64,000 nucleotides of DNA from Hymenobacter telluris (GTDB taxonomy: Bacteria; Bacteroidota; Bacteroidia; Cytophagales; Hymenobacteraceae), in the NCBI RefSeq assembly GCF_017313265.1, contig NZ_JAFLQZ010000010.1:124001-188000 (forward strand), in the 5' to 3' direction. The position numbers were made by a program, and so were the translations under genes. Positions 9,450 to 18,221 of this stretch are shown here, piece by piece. Position 1 is the stretch's first letter. Each line of letters starts with the position of its first letter. The notes under the pieces are model-generated. The model was given only the letters and a program-made list of their open reading frames with translations. It was not told the origin of the DNA and did not search any database.

Positions 9450-9985
9450 AGATGAACGATGACCAGCAAGGCTGGTCGTGGGTGATGCAGAAGCTAAATA
9501 GAAAACCCGGAGATAAGTATGTAACTCCAGAAGCTGCCAACCTTCTGCATACCGCTAACTATCAAGCACCTAGAATAAAATATAAAAAACTCGTGGAGGG
9601 TTGCTGCTAGTTGCATTCAACACCGCTCTGGGTTTGAAGCACATACCCGAGCTACGCAAGGTAAGCAGTTTGTAACCAACGAAGTTCCGCTGGCACTCCA
9701 GATGCCGGAATTTTCTGGCTGCTCCGAGCGCACAGCCACTCACTTGCAGCCGCTGTTACCAGCGGCGCCTGTAAAACGGCCACCTTCACTTGTTCGTATT
9801 CCCAGCTCTGCTCTTGCCAGGCCGCCCGGCCGCGCCACCCACTCCGCTTTGTGCTGCTAACCGCTGGCCCACCTTTCTGGCTCACTGAAAAAGGCGTAGC
9901 ACACCACTACGCTACACCTTCGGGTCCGACCGAGTTGGGAAGTACCTCCTGCCCAAGCGGCCCTTAGGGCTAACTTATTCAGCTC
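9450..9985. other. Intergenic region, possible noncoding RNA before a strong terminator
   Basis: No convincing gene. The only frame of any length (minus, 9652-9885) has no recognisable features. The right part contains short complementary stretches, for example GCGTAG and CTACGC around 9893-9911 and TCGG/CCGA near 9920-9933. It ends in a strong plus-strand terminator at 9988-10016 that belongs to no coding gene upstream. That leaves a noncoding transcript as a possibility. I do not recognise SRP RNA, tmRNA, RNase P RNA or 5S rRNA signatures. Confidence 0.3.
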
Positions 9986-9987
9986 CA

Positions 9988-10020
9988 AAAAGGACGGCCT
10001 ATATAGCCGTCCTTTTCTTT
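9988..10020 (+). terminator. Orphan rho-independent terminator upstream of dnaE
   Basis: Eleven-base arms (AAAAGGACGGC and complement) around a 7-base loop, followed by TTTTCTTT on the plus strand. No plus-strand coding gene ends nearby (the previous one stops at 8291), so it implies an unannotated transcript. Confidence 0.85.
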
Positions 10021-10179
10021 ATGATACGCCAAAATCCGTTGCCGCGCAATATTTCCCGGCCACTCATTCGTGGGTAACTTTACCTTATACAATGCTGAAT
10101 CACGAATGCCGGACGTTGCGGTAGCAGCCATCCGAAAACTCATAACTCAGCATTCAGAAGTCATAATTTGCCCCGCGCT

Positions 10180-13100
10180 ATGCCCGTTTTCTCGCACCTG
10201 CACTCCCACACGCAATACTCTCTTCTTGATGGCCAGGCCAGCATTTCGGCCCTCATGAAAAAGGCCCAGGCCGATGGGATGCCGGCCGTAGCCCTCACCG
10301 ACCACGGCAATATGTTCGGGGCCTTCAACTTCGTGGCCGAAGCCAACAAGTACAACGTGAAGCCGATTGTGGGCTGCGAGTTCTACATGGTGGAAGACCG
10401 CCACAAAAAGGCCTTTAGCCGCGAGAAAGGCGAGCGGGACAAACGCTACCACCAGCTGCTGCTGGCCAAAGATCAGGCCGGCTACCACAACCTCGCCAAG
10501 CTCTGCTCGATGAGCTTCATCGAGGGCGTGTACTCGAAATTCCCGCGCATCGACAAGGAAATTCTGCTCAAGTACCACGAAGGCCTGATTGCCACCTCGT
10601 GTTGCATCGGGGCCGAGATTCCGCAGGCCATCCTGTTCGAGAGTGAGGCCAAAGCTGAGGAGTTGCTGAAGTGGTGGCTCGACGTGTTCGGGGAAGATTA
10701 CTACATCGAGATTCAGCGGCACGGGCTGATGAACTTCGACGGTACCGGCAAAAGCCAGGAAGACGTGAACCAGGTGTTGCTGGGTTTGGCCAAGAAGTAC
10801 AACGTGAAGGTCATCTGCACCAACGACTCGCACTACGTCGACCAGACCGACTTCGCGCCGCACGATATTCTGCTGTGCGTGAACACCGGCGAAGAGCACA
10901 GCATCCCGGTGGGCGACTTCCAGACCCAGTATTTCCGCATGATTTCGCAGGACAACAAGGTGCTCTACGACCACCTCGACAACCTGCGGCCCCTCTCCGG
11001 CCAGGACGCCAGCATCCGGCGCCAGCTTCAGCGCATTGACGAGGAAGCGCAGGGCCCGCGGCCCCGGGCCCGGTTCGGCTTCGCCAACGACCAGTTCTAC
11101 TTCAAGACCCAGGAGGAGATGAACGCGCTGTTCAGTGACGTGCCGGAAAGCGTGGACAACACCAACGAAATTGTTGACAAAATCACCCCGCCCAAGCTCC
11201 AGCGCGACATTCTGCTGCCCAACTTCCCGCTGCCGGCCGAGCACCCCACCGCCGACGCTTTCCTGCGTTACCTCACCTTCAAGGGCGCTTTTGAGGGCGA
11301 GAAGCGCCGCTATTCCGAGCGCACCCCCGAAATCGAGGAGCGGCTGGACTACGAGCTGCGCGTGATTGAGACGATGGGGTTTGCGGGCTACTTCCTCATC
11401 ACCCAGGACTTCATCAACCACGGGCGCAACATTGGCGTGGCCGTGGGGCCGGGCCGGGGTTCGGCGGCTGGTTCGGCGGTGGCCTACTGCATCGGCATCA
11501 CCAACATCGACCCGATTAAGTACTCGCTGCTGTTCGAGCGGTTCCTGAACCCGGAGCGCGTGTCGATGCCCGATATTGACATCGACTTCGACGACGTGAA
11601 CCGTCAGAAAGTCATTGACTACGTGGTGGATAAGTACGGCAAAACCCAGGTGGCCCAGATTATCACCTTCGGTACCATGGCCGCCAAGTCCAGCATCAAG
11701 GACGTGGCGCGGGCCATGGATTTGCCGCTGCCCGTGGCCAACGACCTGGTGAAGATGGTGCCCGACCAGGTGGGCACCACGCTCCAGAAAGCCTTTGCTG
11801 AGAATCAGGAGTTGGATATGATTCGGCGCGACGATGCGCCCGACAACCTGCGCGGTCAGATTCTGCGCCTCGCCGAGAAGCTGGAAGGCTCGGTCCGGAA
11901 CACCGGCATCCACGCGGCCGGCGTCATCATCGCCCCCGACGACATCACCAAGTACATTCCCGTTTCCACCTCCAAAGACTCGGACCTGCTCGTTACGCAG
12001 TTTGATGGCAAGGTGATTGAGAGTGCCGGGATGCTCAAAATGGACTTCCTTGGTCTGAAAACCCTGACCATTATCGTCGATGCCATTAACCTCATCAAGC
12101 AAAACCACGGCGTTGAAATCGACATCGACGAAATTCCGATTGACGACCAGAAAACCTACGAGCTCTACCAGCGCGGCGACACCATCGGCACGTTCCAGTT
12201 TGAATCCGAGGGCATGCGCATGTACCTCAAGGACCTCAAGCCCACCAACATCGAGGACCTGATTGCCATGAACGCCCTGTACCGGCCCGGCCCGATGCAG
12301 TTCATCCCGAACTTCATCAACCGCAAGCACGGCCGCGAAACCGTGGACTACCCGCACGAACTGCTGGAACCCATCCTGAACTACTCGCAGGGCATCATGG
12401 TGTACCAGGAGCAGATTATGCAGACGGCCCAGATTCTGGCCGGCTACTCGCTCGGCGGCGCCGACTTGCTGCGCCGCGCCATGGGTAAGAAGGACATGAA
12501 GAAGATGGCTCTGGAGCGGGAGAAGTTCTGCGAAGGCGCCGAGAAGCTGCACGGCATCAAGGCCAAGAAAGCCAACGAGGTGTTCGACGTAATGGAGAAG
12601 TTTGCGGCCTACGGCTTCAACCGCTCCCACTCCGCCGCCTACTCGGTGGTGGCCTACCAGACCGGCTACCTCAAGGCCCACTACCCTGCCGAGTACATGG
12701 CCGCGGTGCTCACCAACAACATGGGCGACATCAAAAAGGTGACGTTCTTTATTGAGGAAGCCCGCAAGCAAGGCGTGGCCGTACTCGGGCCCGACGTCAA
12801 CGAATCCATCCTGAAGTTCAACGTGAACAAGCAGGGCCAGATTCGTTTCGGGATGGCCGCCGTGAAAGGGGCCGGTGAAGCTGCGGTGGAGGAAATCGTG
12901 CAGGAGCGCACCAAAGGCGGGGCGTACGGCGACATTTTCGATTTCTCGCGCCGCGTGAGTTTGCGGGCTGTGAACAAGAAAACCTTTGAAAGCCTGGCCC
13001 AGGCCGGGGCCTTCGACTCGTTTGAGCGTTACCACCGCCGCCAGTTCATGGAGGCCCCTTCCGGCGACCAGAACCTGATTGAGAAGGCCATGAAAGTGGG

Positions 13101-13863
13101 CCAGCAGCACCAGGCGGCCAAAGAATCGGCCCAGCAAAGCCTGTTCGGTGGCGGCGGCGGCATGATGGCCATTCCGATGCCCAAAATCCAGGACATGGAG
13201 CCTTGGAGCCCCACCGAGAAGCTGCGCCGCGAGAAAGAAGTGGTGGGTTTCTACCTCTCGGGCCACCCGCTTGACGACTTCAAGCTGGAAATCGACTCGT
13301 ACTGCACCTGCGGCCTCGACAAGATTGAGAACTACAAGAACCGGGATATTTCGGTGGCCGGGCTGATTTCCAACGTGCAGTTCAAGACCACCAAAACCGG
13401 CCACCCGTTCGTGAGCTTCAACGTGGAAGACTACGAATCGAGCTTGAACCTAGCTTTATTCCGCGACGACTACTCGAAGTTCTCGCCCATGATTAACCCC
13501 CGCAACTACGACAAAGAGCAGGTGCCGCCCATGTTCATCCGCGGCAAGTTCCAGCAGCGTTTCCGCGACTCCGACCAGTTCGAGTTCAAGATCATGACCA
13601 TGGAGCCCCTGTTCCATGTGGCTGAAAAACTCTCCAACGGCGTGCGGGTACAGCTCGATTTGCGCACCATCACCGAGCCCTTCATGGACCGGTTTATGGC
13701 GGCCGTAGAAGAAAGCCAAGGCAGCAAGAAGCTGGAAATCAAGTTTGCGGAGCCGCACGAGCACTTGGCCGTGGACACCTACTCGCGCCGCTACCGCATC
13801 GAGCCGAAAGCCTTCATTGCCCGGATGCGGGAAATGGAAATCGACGCCTGCCAGCTGATTTAG
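10180..13863 (+). CDS. dnaE: DNA polymerase III alpha subunit
   Basis: A 1227-residue replicative polymerase catalytic subunit. The N-terminal PHP domain begins directly with FSHLHSHTQYSLLDG (histidine pairs of the PHP metal site). The palm follows with GPGRGSAAGS and PDIDIDFDD (residues 464-472, catalytic aspartates). Then come the fingers (GTFQFESEGMRMYL, YRPGPMQFI) and helix-hairpin-helix region, and an OB fold near the C-terminus (ISVAGLISNVQFKTTKTGHPF). The length is typical of DnaE1-type enzymes of Bacteroidota. The open frame could start at a TTG four codons earlier, but ATG 10180 puts the PHP motif at the usual distance. It is monocistronic, with a 12-base inverted repeat after the stop. 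Confidence 0.98.
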   Translation: MPVFSHLHSHTQYSLLDGQASISALMKKAQADGMPAVALTDHGNMFGAFNFVAEANKYNVKPIVGCEFYMVEDRHKKAFSREKGERDKRYHQLLLAKDQAGYHNLAKLCSMSFIEGVYSKFPRIDKEILLKYHEGLIATSCCIGAEIPQAILFESEAKAEELLKWWLDVFGEDYYIEIQRHGLMNFDGTGKSQEDVNQVLLGLAKKYNVKVICTNDSHYVDQTDFAPHDILLCVNTGEEHSIPVGDFQTQYFRMISQDNKVLYDHLDNLRPLSGQDASIRRQLQRIDEEAQGPRPRARFGFANDQFYFKTQEEMNALFSDVPESVDNTNEIVDKITPPKLQRDILLPNFPLPAEHPTADAFLRYLTFKGAFEGEKRRYSERTPEIEERLDYELRVIETMGFAGYFLITQDFINHGRNIGVAVGPGRGSAAGSAVAYCIGITNIDPIKYSLLFERFLNPERVSMPDIDIDFDDVNRQKVIDYVVDKYGKTQVAQIITFGTMAAKSSIKDVARAMDLPLPVANDLVKMVPDQVGTTLQKAFAENQELDMIRRDDAPDNLRGQILRLAEKLEGSVRNTGIHAAGVIIAPDDITKYIPVSTSKDSDLLVTQFDGKVIESAGMLKMDFLGLKTLTIIVDAINLIKQNHGVEIDIDEIPIDDQKTYELYQRGDTIGTFQFESEGMRMYLKDLKPTNIEDLIAMNALYRPGPMQFIPNFINRKHGRETVDYPHELLEPILNYSQGIMVYQEQIMQTAQILAGYSLGGADLLRRAMGKKDMKKMALEREKFCEGAEKLHGIKAKKANEVFDVMEKFAAYGFNRSHSAAYSVVAYQTGYLKAHYPAEYMAAVLTNNMGDIKKVTFFIEEARKQGVAVLGPDVNESILKFNVNKQGQIRFGMAAVKGAGEAAVEEIVQERTKGGAYGDIFDFSRRVSLRAVNKKTFESLAQAGAFDSFERYHRRQFMEAPSGDQNLIEKAMKVGQQHQAAKESAQQSLFGGGGGMMAIPMPKIQDMEPWSPTEKLRREKEVVGFYLSGHPLDDFKLEIDSYCTCGLDKIENYKNRDISVAGLISNVQFKTTKTGHPFVSFNVEDYESSLNLALFRDDYSKFSPMINPRNYDKEQVPPMFIRGKFQQRFRDSDQFEFKIMTMEPLFHVAEKLSNGVRVQLDLRTITEPFMDRFMAAVEESQGSKKLEIKFAEPHEHLAVDTYSRRYRIEPKAFIARMREMEIDACQLI

Positions 13864-13888
13864 TAGCAGAGGTATTGCCTTGAAGCAG

Positions 13889-13930
13889 ATAACGCAGATA
13901 TAACCTTTTAAATGATTGTATCTGCGTTAT
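13889..13930 (+). terminator. Inverted repeat after dnaE
   Basis: Perfect 12-base arms (ATAACGCAGATA and TATCTGCGTTAT) separated by 18 bases, directly downstream of dnaE. It lacks a clear T run, so it may be a dispersed intergenic palindrome rather than a terminator. Confidence 0.4.
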
Positions 13931-13963
13931 TGCTTGTTACAGCTCTCTTACTAAACTCCTGCT

Positions 13964-14395
13964 ATGACTTATTACAGCCATTTCGTTTTTGGATGGTTAT
14001 TGCTTCTAACTAGCTGTGAAACCAAAATACCTGTTACTGAATCTAATTTGACAGGCGCTTGGCGCAGCGTTAATACACACAAATCAGGCTACCCACCTGA
14101 TGATATCATCATTTATAAGCGCTACAAGCAGTTATTCCTAACGACCTACTACGGCCATTATGAGGCAAAGCTTAATGAAGCAGGGGACTCATTAAGTCTT
14201 CGACAAGGTTGCATGGTTTACTTGCTTCCTGTCTCTTTACGCTTGATGCCAGATAAAAGTCCAGATACGCTTTCAGTGTCAATGCCAAGTTTTGGTAAAT
14301 TCACTCGTATGGACTCTTCGACATTCATTAGAAATTACTTTAGCTACAAGCGCCCTCGAAAACTTCCTTTACAGAGAAGGGGAGAAGATAAATGA
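13964..14395 (+). CDS. Small hypothetical lipoprotein
   Basis: A 143-residue protein that I do not recognise. It starts with a hydrophobic leader ending in a lipobox (LLLTSC), so it is probably an exported lipoprotein. The following GAWRS and short beta-strand-like segments resemble lipocalin-like small lipoproteins of Bacteroidota, but no family motif is certain. Codon use is clearly more AT-rich than in the neighbours (AAA, AAT, TTA, ATA common), which suggests a relaxed or recently acquired gene. The C-terminus (KRPRKLPLQRRGEDK) is unusually basic and may be a run-on end. Confidence 0.6.
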   Translation: MTYYSHFVFGWLLLLTSCETKIPVTESNLTGAWRSVNTHKSGYPPDDIIIYKRYKQLFLTTYYGHYEAKLNEAGDSLSLRQGCMVYLLPVSLRLMPDKSPDTLSVSMPSFGKFTRMDSSTFIRNYFSYKRPRKLPLQRRGEDK

Positions 14396-14412
14396 CATTT
14401 TAGAAAATAAAC

Positions 14413-14430
14413 TTTCAATTTTTATTGAAA
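14413..14430. promoter_or_regulatory. Predicted GbsR operator upstream of its own gene
   Basis: The palindrome TTTCAA-N6-TTGAAA, extended to perfect 9-base arms at 14411-14432, sits 29 bases before the regulator start. The same TTTCAA-N6-TTGAAA form recurs at 15004-15021 before the next gene. It overlaps a plausible promoter (TACATTTA at about 14447-14454), which fits autorepression. Confidence 0.65.
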
Positions 14431-14458
14431 GTTTCAAATACTCGATTACATTTACACC

Positions 14459-14977
14459 ATGCAACTCGAAGAAGCCAAAAGCAAGTTCATTGAAGGCTGG
14501 GGCACCCTGGGCTCGGCCTGGGGCGTAAGCCGCACAATGGCGCAGGTACACGCGTTGCTACTAATATCGGCGCAGGCGCTGAGCACCGAGGATATTATGG
14601 AGCAGCTCCAGATTTCGAGGGGCAACGTAAACCTGAATGTGCGGGCTTTGATGGACTGGGGCTTGGTGCGCAAGGAATTGCGGCCCGGTGAGCGACGCGA
14701 GTTTTTTTCGGGTGAGAAAGACATTCATAAAGTAGCCACCCTGATTTTGAAGGAGCGGCGGCGGCGCGAGCTAGAGCCCATCATGCGGGTGCTCGGCGAA
14801 ATCAAGCAGGTAGAGCCCTCTGCTATGGTTACGGAAACCGAGGCTCAGGCTTTTTCCGAAACCATCGGCAATATCCAGAGCTTCGCTGAACTGGCCGACC
14901 GGACGGCAGCCACCATTATCAAGGCCGATGAAAATTGGTTTTTGAGCACGTTTATGAAGCTTATGCGGCCAGGCTAA
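14459..14977 (+). CDS. GbsR/MarR-family transcriptional regulator
   Basis: A 172-residue winged-helix regulator. The HTH is visible at about residues 35-75 (ALSTEDIMEQLQISRGNVNLNVRALMDWGLV), followed by the wing (RKELRPGERREFFSG) and a helical dimerisation tail. This arrangement is typical of the GbsR branch of MarR-like proteins, whose namesake controls glycine betaine synthesis. The ligand here is unknown. A palindrome lies just upstream and an equivalent one precedes the next gene, so it likely regulates itself and the epimerase/membrane-protein pair downstream. Confidence 0.9.
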   Translation: MQLEEAKSKFIEGWGTLGSAWGVSRTMAQVHALLLISAQALSTEDIMEQLQISRGNVNLNVRALMDWGLVRKELRPGERREFFSGEKDIHKVATLILKERRRRELEPIMRVLGEIKQVEPSAMVTETEAQAFSETIGNIQSFAELADRTAATIIKADENWFLSTFMKLMRPG

Positions 14978-15003
14978 GCGAGGCTTATTTTTTTGATGTT
15001 ATG

Positions 15004-15021
15004 TTTCAATATTTTTTGAAA
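15004..15021. promoter_or_regulatory. Second predicted GbsR operator, before the epimerase gene
   Basis: TTTCAA-N6-TTGAAA, with the same half-sites and spacing as 14413-14430, in the short gap between the gbsR-like gene and the epimerase. The exact repetition of form and spacing supports a shared regulator. Confidence 0.6.
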
Positions 15022-15096
15022 TTTCTATAACACTCATATCCTGTTCTTATGCGTACGGCTCGCGGCTTTTTCACTCGCCTTACAAACTTTCTCGTC

Positions 15097-16023
15097 ATGC
15101 ATAGCTTCCCCGAAAACCGACCTAAAATTGTGCTGGCTGGCGGCAACGGCTTCTTGGGCCAGCATCTGGCCCGGCACTTTCAAAGCCTAGGGTATTGCAT
15201 TGTGGTTATTAGCCGCGCCAGCAGTTCCCTGCCAAACCATGTGCAATGGGATGGGCGTACTGTGGGAGCTTGGGCCACCGAATTGGAAGGCGCCGCGGCT
15301 GTTATCAATCTGGCCGGACGTACTGTGGATTGCCGCTGCACAGCGGCCAACAAGCGAGAAATCCTGAGCAGCCGAATTGACAGCACCCGTGTGTTGGGTG
15401 AAGCCATTGCAACCTGCCAACGCCCGCCGCAGGTATGGCTGAACTCGTCTACGGCCACTATCTATGCGCACAATGAAAACTGGCAACGGGCCAACACCGA
15501 AGCAGATGGGAAAATAGGCACCGGCTTTTCGGTGGAAGTGGCGCAGGCCTGGGAAGCGGCTTTGTGGGCAGCCCACACCCCTAACACCCGCCGGCTTGCC
15601 CTCCGCACTGCTGTTGTGCTGGGGGCTGACGGTGGCGCGTTTCCGGTGATGAAAAAGCTGGCCAAATGGGGCCTGTGCACGCCGCAGGGTAGTGGCTACC
15701 AATGGATCAGCTGGCTGCACGTGCACGACTTCTGCCGGGCCGTGGAGTTCCTGCTCAACGAAACCGACCAGGCTGGCGTGTTCAACGTCTGCGCCCCGGC
15801 CCCGCTGCTGAACCGCGACTTCAATGCGCTGCTGGCGCACGAGCTAAAGCCGCTGGTGCGCCTGCCGCAGCCGGTATGGCTGCTGGAGCTAGGAGCTTTT
15901 GTACTGCGCACCGAAACCGAGTTGATTTTGAAAAGCCGCAAAGTGGTGCCGCAGCGCCTGCTAGACCTCGGCTTCCGGTTCCGCTTCCCCACTTGTGAGC
16001 GAGCAGTAGCGGACCTACTCTGA
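15097..16023 (+). CDS. TIGR01777-type NAD-dependent epimerase (YfcH-like)
   Basis: The ATG at 15097 gives 308 residues in which the Rossmann motif (IVLAGGNGFLGQHL) starts near residue 10, as usual. An alternative ATG at 15049 adds 16 residues with atypical codon use. Atypical short-chain dehydrogenase features follow: VINLAGRTVDCRC, RIDSTRVLGEAI, and a C-terminal DUF1731-like segment (KSRKVVPQRLLDLGFRFRFP). Proteins of this family lack a well-defined reaction. It sits behind a GbsR regulator and before a membrane protein, with a likely operator upstream, suggesting a small regulated unit. Confidence 0.88.
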   Translation: MHSFPENRPKIVLAGGNGFLGQHLARHFQSLGYCIVVISRASSSLPNHVQWDGRTVGAWATELEGAAAVINLAGRTVDCRCTAANKREILSSRIDSTRVLGEAIATCQRPPQVWLNSSTATIYAHNENWQRANTEADGKIGTGFSVEVAQAWEAALWAAHTPNTRRLALRTAVVLGADGGAFPVMKKLAKWGLCTPQGSGYQWISWLHVHDFCRAVEFLLNETDQAGVFNVCAPAPLLNRDFNALLAHELKPLVRLPQPVWLLELGAFVLRTETELILKSRKVVPQRLLDLGFRFRFPTCERAVADLL

Positions 16024-16068
16024 CATTTCGCGCTTGTTTTCTTTTTTCACCTTCTTTTCTAACGCATC

Positions 16069-16452
16069 ATGAATTACTTACTTCTGGTGTACGGCGTTTA
16101 TCTGCCCGTCACGGTATTGCTCACGGTATGGGTAGCGCGCACGCTTTTCACCAACGGCCGCACTTTTTTGGTTGACATTTTCCACGGCAACGAGCCCCTG
16201 GCCGACTCCGTGAACAAGCTCCTGCTTACCGGCTTCTACCTCATCAACATCGGGTACGCCACCCTTACCCTGCGCTCCGATGACCCCGTGAACAGCTACC
16301 AGCAGACGGTAGAAACGCTTAGCATCAAGCTTGGCACTATCATCTTGATTTTGGGCGGCATGCACTTCTTCAATCTGTATGTGTTCTATAAGCTCCGCAG
16401 CCGGGCCCAGAACGAAGCTCGCGCTTACGATTTTGTAGCCAACAAGCAGTAA
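16069..16452 (+). CDS. Hypothetical integral membrane protein
   Basis: A 127-residue protein with hydrophobic segments at about 1-25, 48-66 and 85-110 and a short charged C-terminal tail. The central segment between the first two spans contains FLVDIFHGNEPLADSVNKLL. I do not recognise a family with a known function. It lies 45 bases after the epimerase gene and before a strong terminator, so the two are probably co-transcribed. Confidence 0.75.
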   Translation: MNYLLLVYGVYLPVTVLLTVWVARTLFTNGRTFLVDIFHGNEPLADSVNKLLLTGFYLINIGYATLTLRSDDPVNSYQQTVETLSIKLGTIILILGGMHFFNLYVFYKLRSRAQNEARAYDFVANKQ

Positions 16453-16459
16453 AATAAAT

Positions 16460-16504
16460 CGGCCCCAATGCCCAGTCTGAGCGCAGCTGGCGGCATTGGG
16501 GCCG
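16460..16504 (+). terminator. Terminator of the GbsR-epimerase unit
   Basis: Perfect 13-base arms (CGGCCCCAATGCC and complement) start eight bases after the stop at 16452. The T run is weak, but the position fits transcription termination. Confidence 0.65.
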
Positions 16505-16644
16505 TGCTACGCCTGGTTACTGTATCTGCCAACCTGTCTGCACTGAACTTTCCGGCCCGTGTCTTGTTGATTCGCAATCTGCTACCTTGCGGCCCGCTTG
16601 ACCGTATATAGCAGCACACACATTCCAACTAACCCCCTTGTGTT

Positions 16645-16974
16645 ATGGGACATAAAGCCATCGAAATCACCGATGCTAACTTCGACGAAATCATCAACTC
16701 CGATAAGCCCGTTCTGGTGGACTTCTGGGCCGAATGGTGCGGCCCTTGCCGCATGGTAGGCCCTGTGGTAGAAGAACTAGCTGGCGAATATGAAGGCAAA
16801 GTTGTAATTGGCAAAGTGGACGTAGACGCCAACCCGCAAACCTCCGCCAAATTCGGCATCCGCAGCATCCCGACGCTGCTGGTATTCAAAAACGGCCAAG
16901 TGGTAGACAAGCAAGTAGGTGCTGTACCGAAGCACGTACTTGCTGGCAAGCTAGACGCTCAAGTAACTGCCTAG
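16645..16974 (+). CDS. trxA: Thioredoxin
   Basis: A 109-residue classical cytoplasmic thioredoxin. It has the WCGPC active site (C32, C35), the PVLVDFWAEWCGPC strand-helix junction, the KVDVDANPQTSAKFGIRSIPTLLVFKNG region with the cis-proline, and no export signal. It reduces disulfides in ribonucleotide reductase, peroxiredoxins and other partners using electrons from thioredoxin reductase. It is monocistronic and followed by a strong terminator. Confidence 0.97.
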   Translation: MGHKAIEITDANFDEIINSDKPVLVDFWAEWCGPCRMVGPVVEELAGEYEGKVVIGKVDVDANPQTSAKFGIRSIPTLLVFKNGQVVDKQVGAVPKHVLAGKLDAQVTA

Positions 16975-16993
16975 TTACCTTGCTTACATTAAT

Positions 16994-17031
16994 AAAAGCC
17001 CGTTTTCCTTCGTGGAAAGCGGGCTTTTGTT
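16994..17031 (+). terminator. Terminator of trxA
   Basis: AAAAGCCCG and its complement form a stem, extended inside by TTTCC/GGAAA around a TTCG-type loop, followed by TTTTGTTG. It also faces the convergent TonB-family gene. Confidence 0.9.
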
Positions 17032-17057
17032 GTGTATGGGGTATTGACTTAGTGTGC

Positions 17058-18023
17058 CTAGTATAGCTCGTCGGGATTGGAGGCGCGGGCTTCGGTGGGC
17101 GGAGCTTGCGGCGGCCGGGTACCACTCAGTAGCGAGAAGTTCGGGGAGAAATAAATAGGCAGCGTAAACGTCATGGCGGTGGGCACGTTGTACTCCCGGC
17201 CGGGCTGAAAGGCGGGTAAACTAGCCACCACCCGGCGCGCTTCCTGGTCGGCTTCGGGGGCCAGCCCTCGCACCACCTCCACTTGCCCCACGCGGCCATC
17301 TTCGCCTACCGTATAGCGCACGTATACCTTGCCCGTAATGCCCTTGCGGCGGGTATTTTTAGGATATATAGTATTCCGGGATACGAAGTTGAGCAACGCC
17401 CCCTCACCACCCGGAAACTCAGGCAACTGGCGCTTGTGCAACCGCCCTACGTATGGAGAGGCATCTTCATTGAAAAAGGCCAACGCCGGGCCCTTTTCCC
17501 GGCTCAGCAACTCAATGGCGCTTAGTTGTCCGGTGTCGTAGTAGTAGCGCCATTCGCCGGTGGGCTTACCCGCCGTGTACGTGCCTTTTGAGCGTTTCTG
17601 CCCGTTGCGGTGCACACTAATCCAGGTGCCAACGCGCTGGCCTTGGGTGTATTCGCCACGCTGGCTTACGCGTCCATCTTCGTACCAGGCCACATACACG
17701 CCGTCGGCTTCATCGTTGCGGTAGTGCACCTGCGCAGCTTTGCTCCCGCCGGGATGGTACCAGGTCAGCACTCCGGTCCGTAATGGCGGCTCAATCGACG
17801 ACAAGGTGCCGCGCAACAGCAGGGTACCCGTGAGCGAATACTCGCGCACAGCGTAGGTGCCCAGCAACTCGTTTTTTTGCTCAATGAGCCGGTAATGGGT
17901 GGCGCTATCGGGCACCACCTCCTGGTCTTGCTCGTTGAGGTAAATGGCCGGCATGGTTTGCGCCGATACCACAGCTGGCAGTGCCAGTAATACTCCGCAA
18001 AACAGGATGAAGTGCGCTTTCAT
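17058..18023 (-). CDS. TonB-like energy-transducer protein with MORN-type repeats
   Basis: Starting at 18023 the protein has 321 residues and a signal peptide (MKAHFILFCGVLLALPAVVSAQ). The middle carries at least four MORN_2-like repeats (LTWYHPGGSKAAQVHY, VAWYEDGRVSQRGEY, ISVHRNGQKRSKGTY, WRYYYDTGQLSAIE). The C-terminal part is a TonB-C domain (FPGGEGALLNFVSRNTIYP through VYVRYTVGEDGRVGQVEVV to FQPGREYNVPTAMTFTLPI). Such Bacteroidota proteins are thought to act at the envelope, but a TonB box partner is not identifiable. An upstream in-frame start would add 19 residues and hide the signal peptide. Confidence 0.88.
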   Translation of the reverse strand: MKAHFILFCGVLLALPAVVSAQTMPAIYLNEQDQEVVPDSATHYRLIEQKNELLGTYAVREYSLTGTLLLRGTLSSIEPPLRTGVLTWYHPGGSKAAQVHYRNDEADGVYVAWYEDGRVSQRGEYTQGQRVGTWISVHRNGQKRSKGTYTAGKPTGEWRYYYDTGQLSAIELLSREKGPALAFFNEDASPYVGRLHKRQLPEFPGGEGALLNFVSRNTIYPKNTRRKGITGKVYVRYTVGEDGRVGQVEVVRGLAPEADQEARRVVASLPAFQPGREYNVPTAMTFTLPIYFSPNFSLLSGTRPPQAPPTEARASNPDELY

Positions 18024-18170
18024 TAACCACAGAAACAAGAGGGGTTCTGGAAATATACCATTCCTGCCACCTGTTGCCAAGCACCCATCAGCTAAGGCAG
18101 TAAAGTTCTATATACAGTACAGTACTAATCTAATATCAATTACTTATACTTCCATACCTGTTTAACCTAA

Positions 18171-18203
18171 AAAAGGCGGTTACTACTAATAGCAACCGCC
18201 TTT
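18171..18203 (-). terminator. Terminator of the Lrp-family gene
   Basis: AAAGGCGGTT pairs with AACCGCCTTT-type sequence across an 11-base loop. On the minus strand the stem is followed by a T run, so it ends the lrp-like transcript. Confidence 0.85.
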
Positions 18204-18221
18204 GTAACCTAATCAGCCTGT

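Noticed and set aside
9652..9885. 77-residue minus-strand frame
   Set aside because: No family motif, no promoter or plausible partner, ordinary chance length in GC-rich DNA.
9880..9985. SRP RNA, 6S RNA or 5S rRNA gene
   Set aside because: None of the conserved core sequences of these RNAs can be found. Only the orphan terminator supports a transcript.
10147..13404. 1085-codon open frame on the minus strand
   Set aside because: It is the antisense shadow of dnaE, produced by GC-rich codon bias. The composition (His/Val/Leu/Gly-rich) and lack of any motif rule out a gene.
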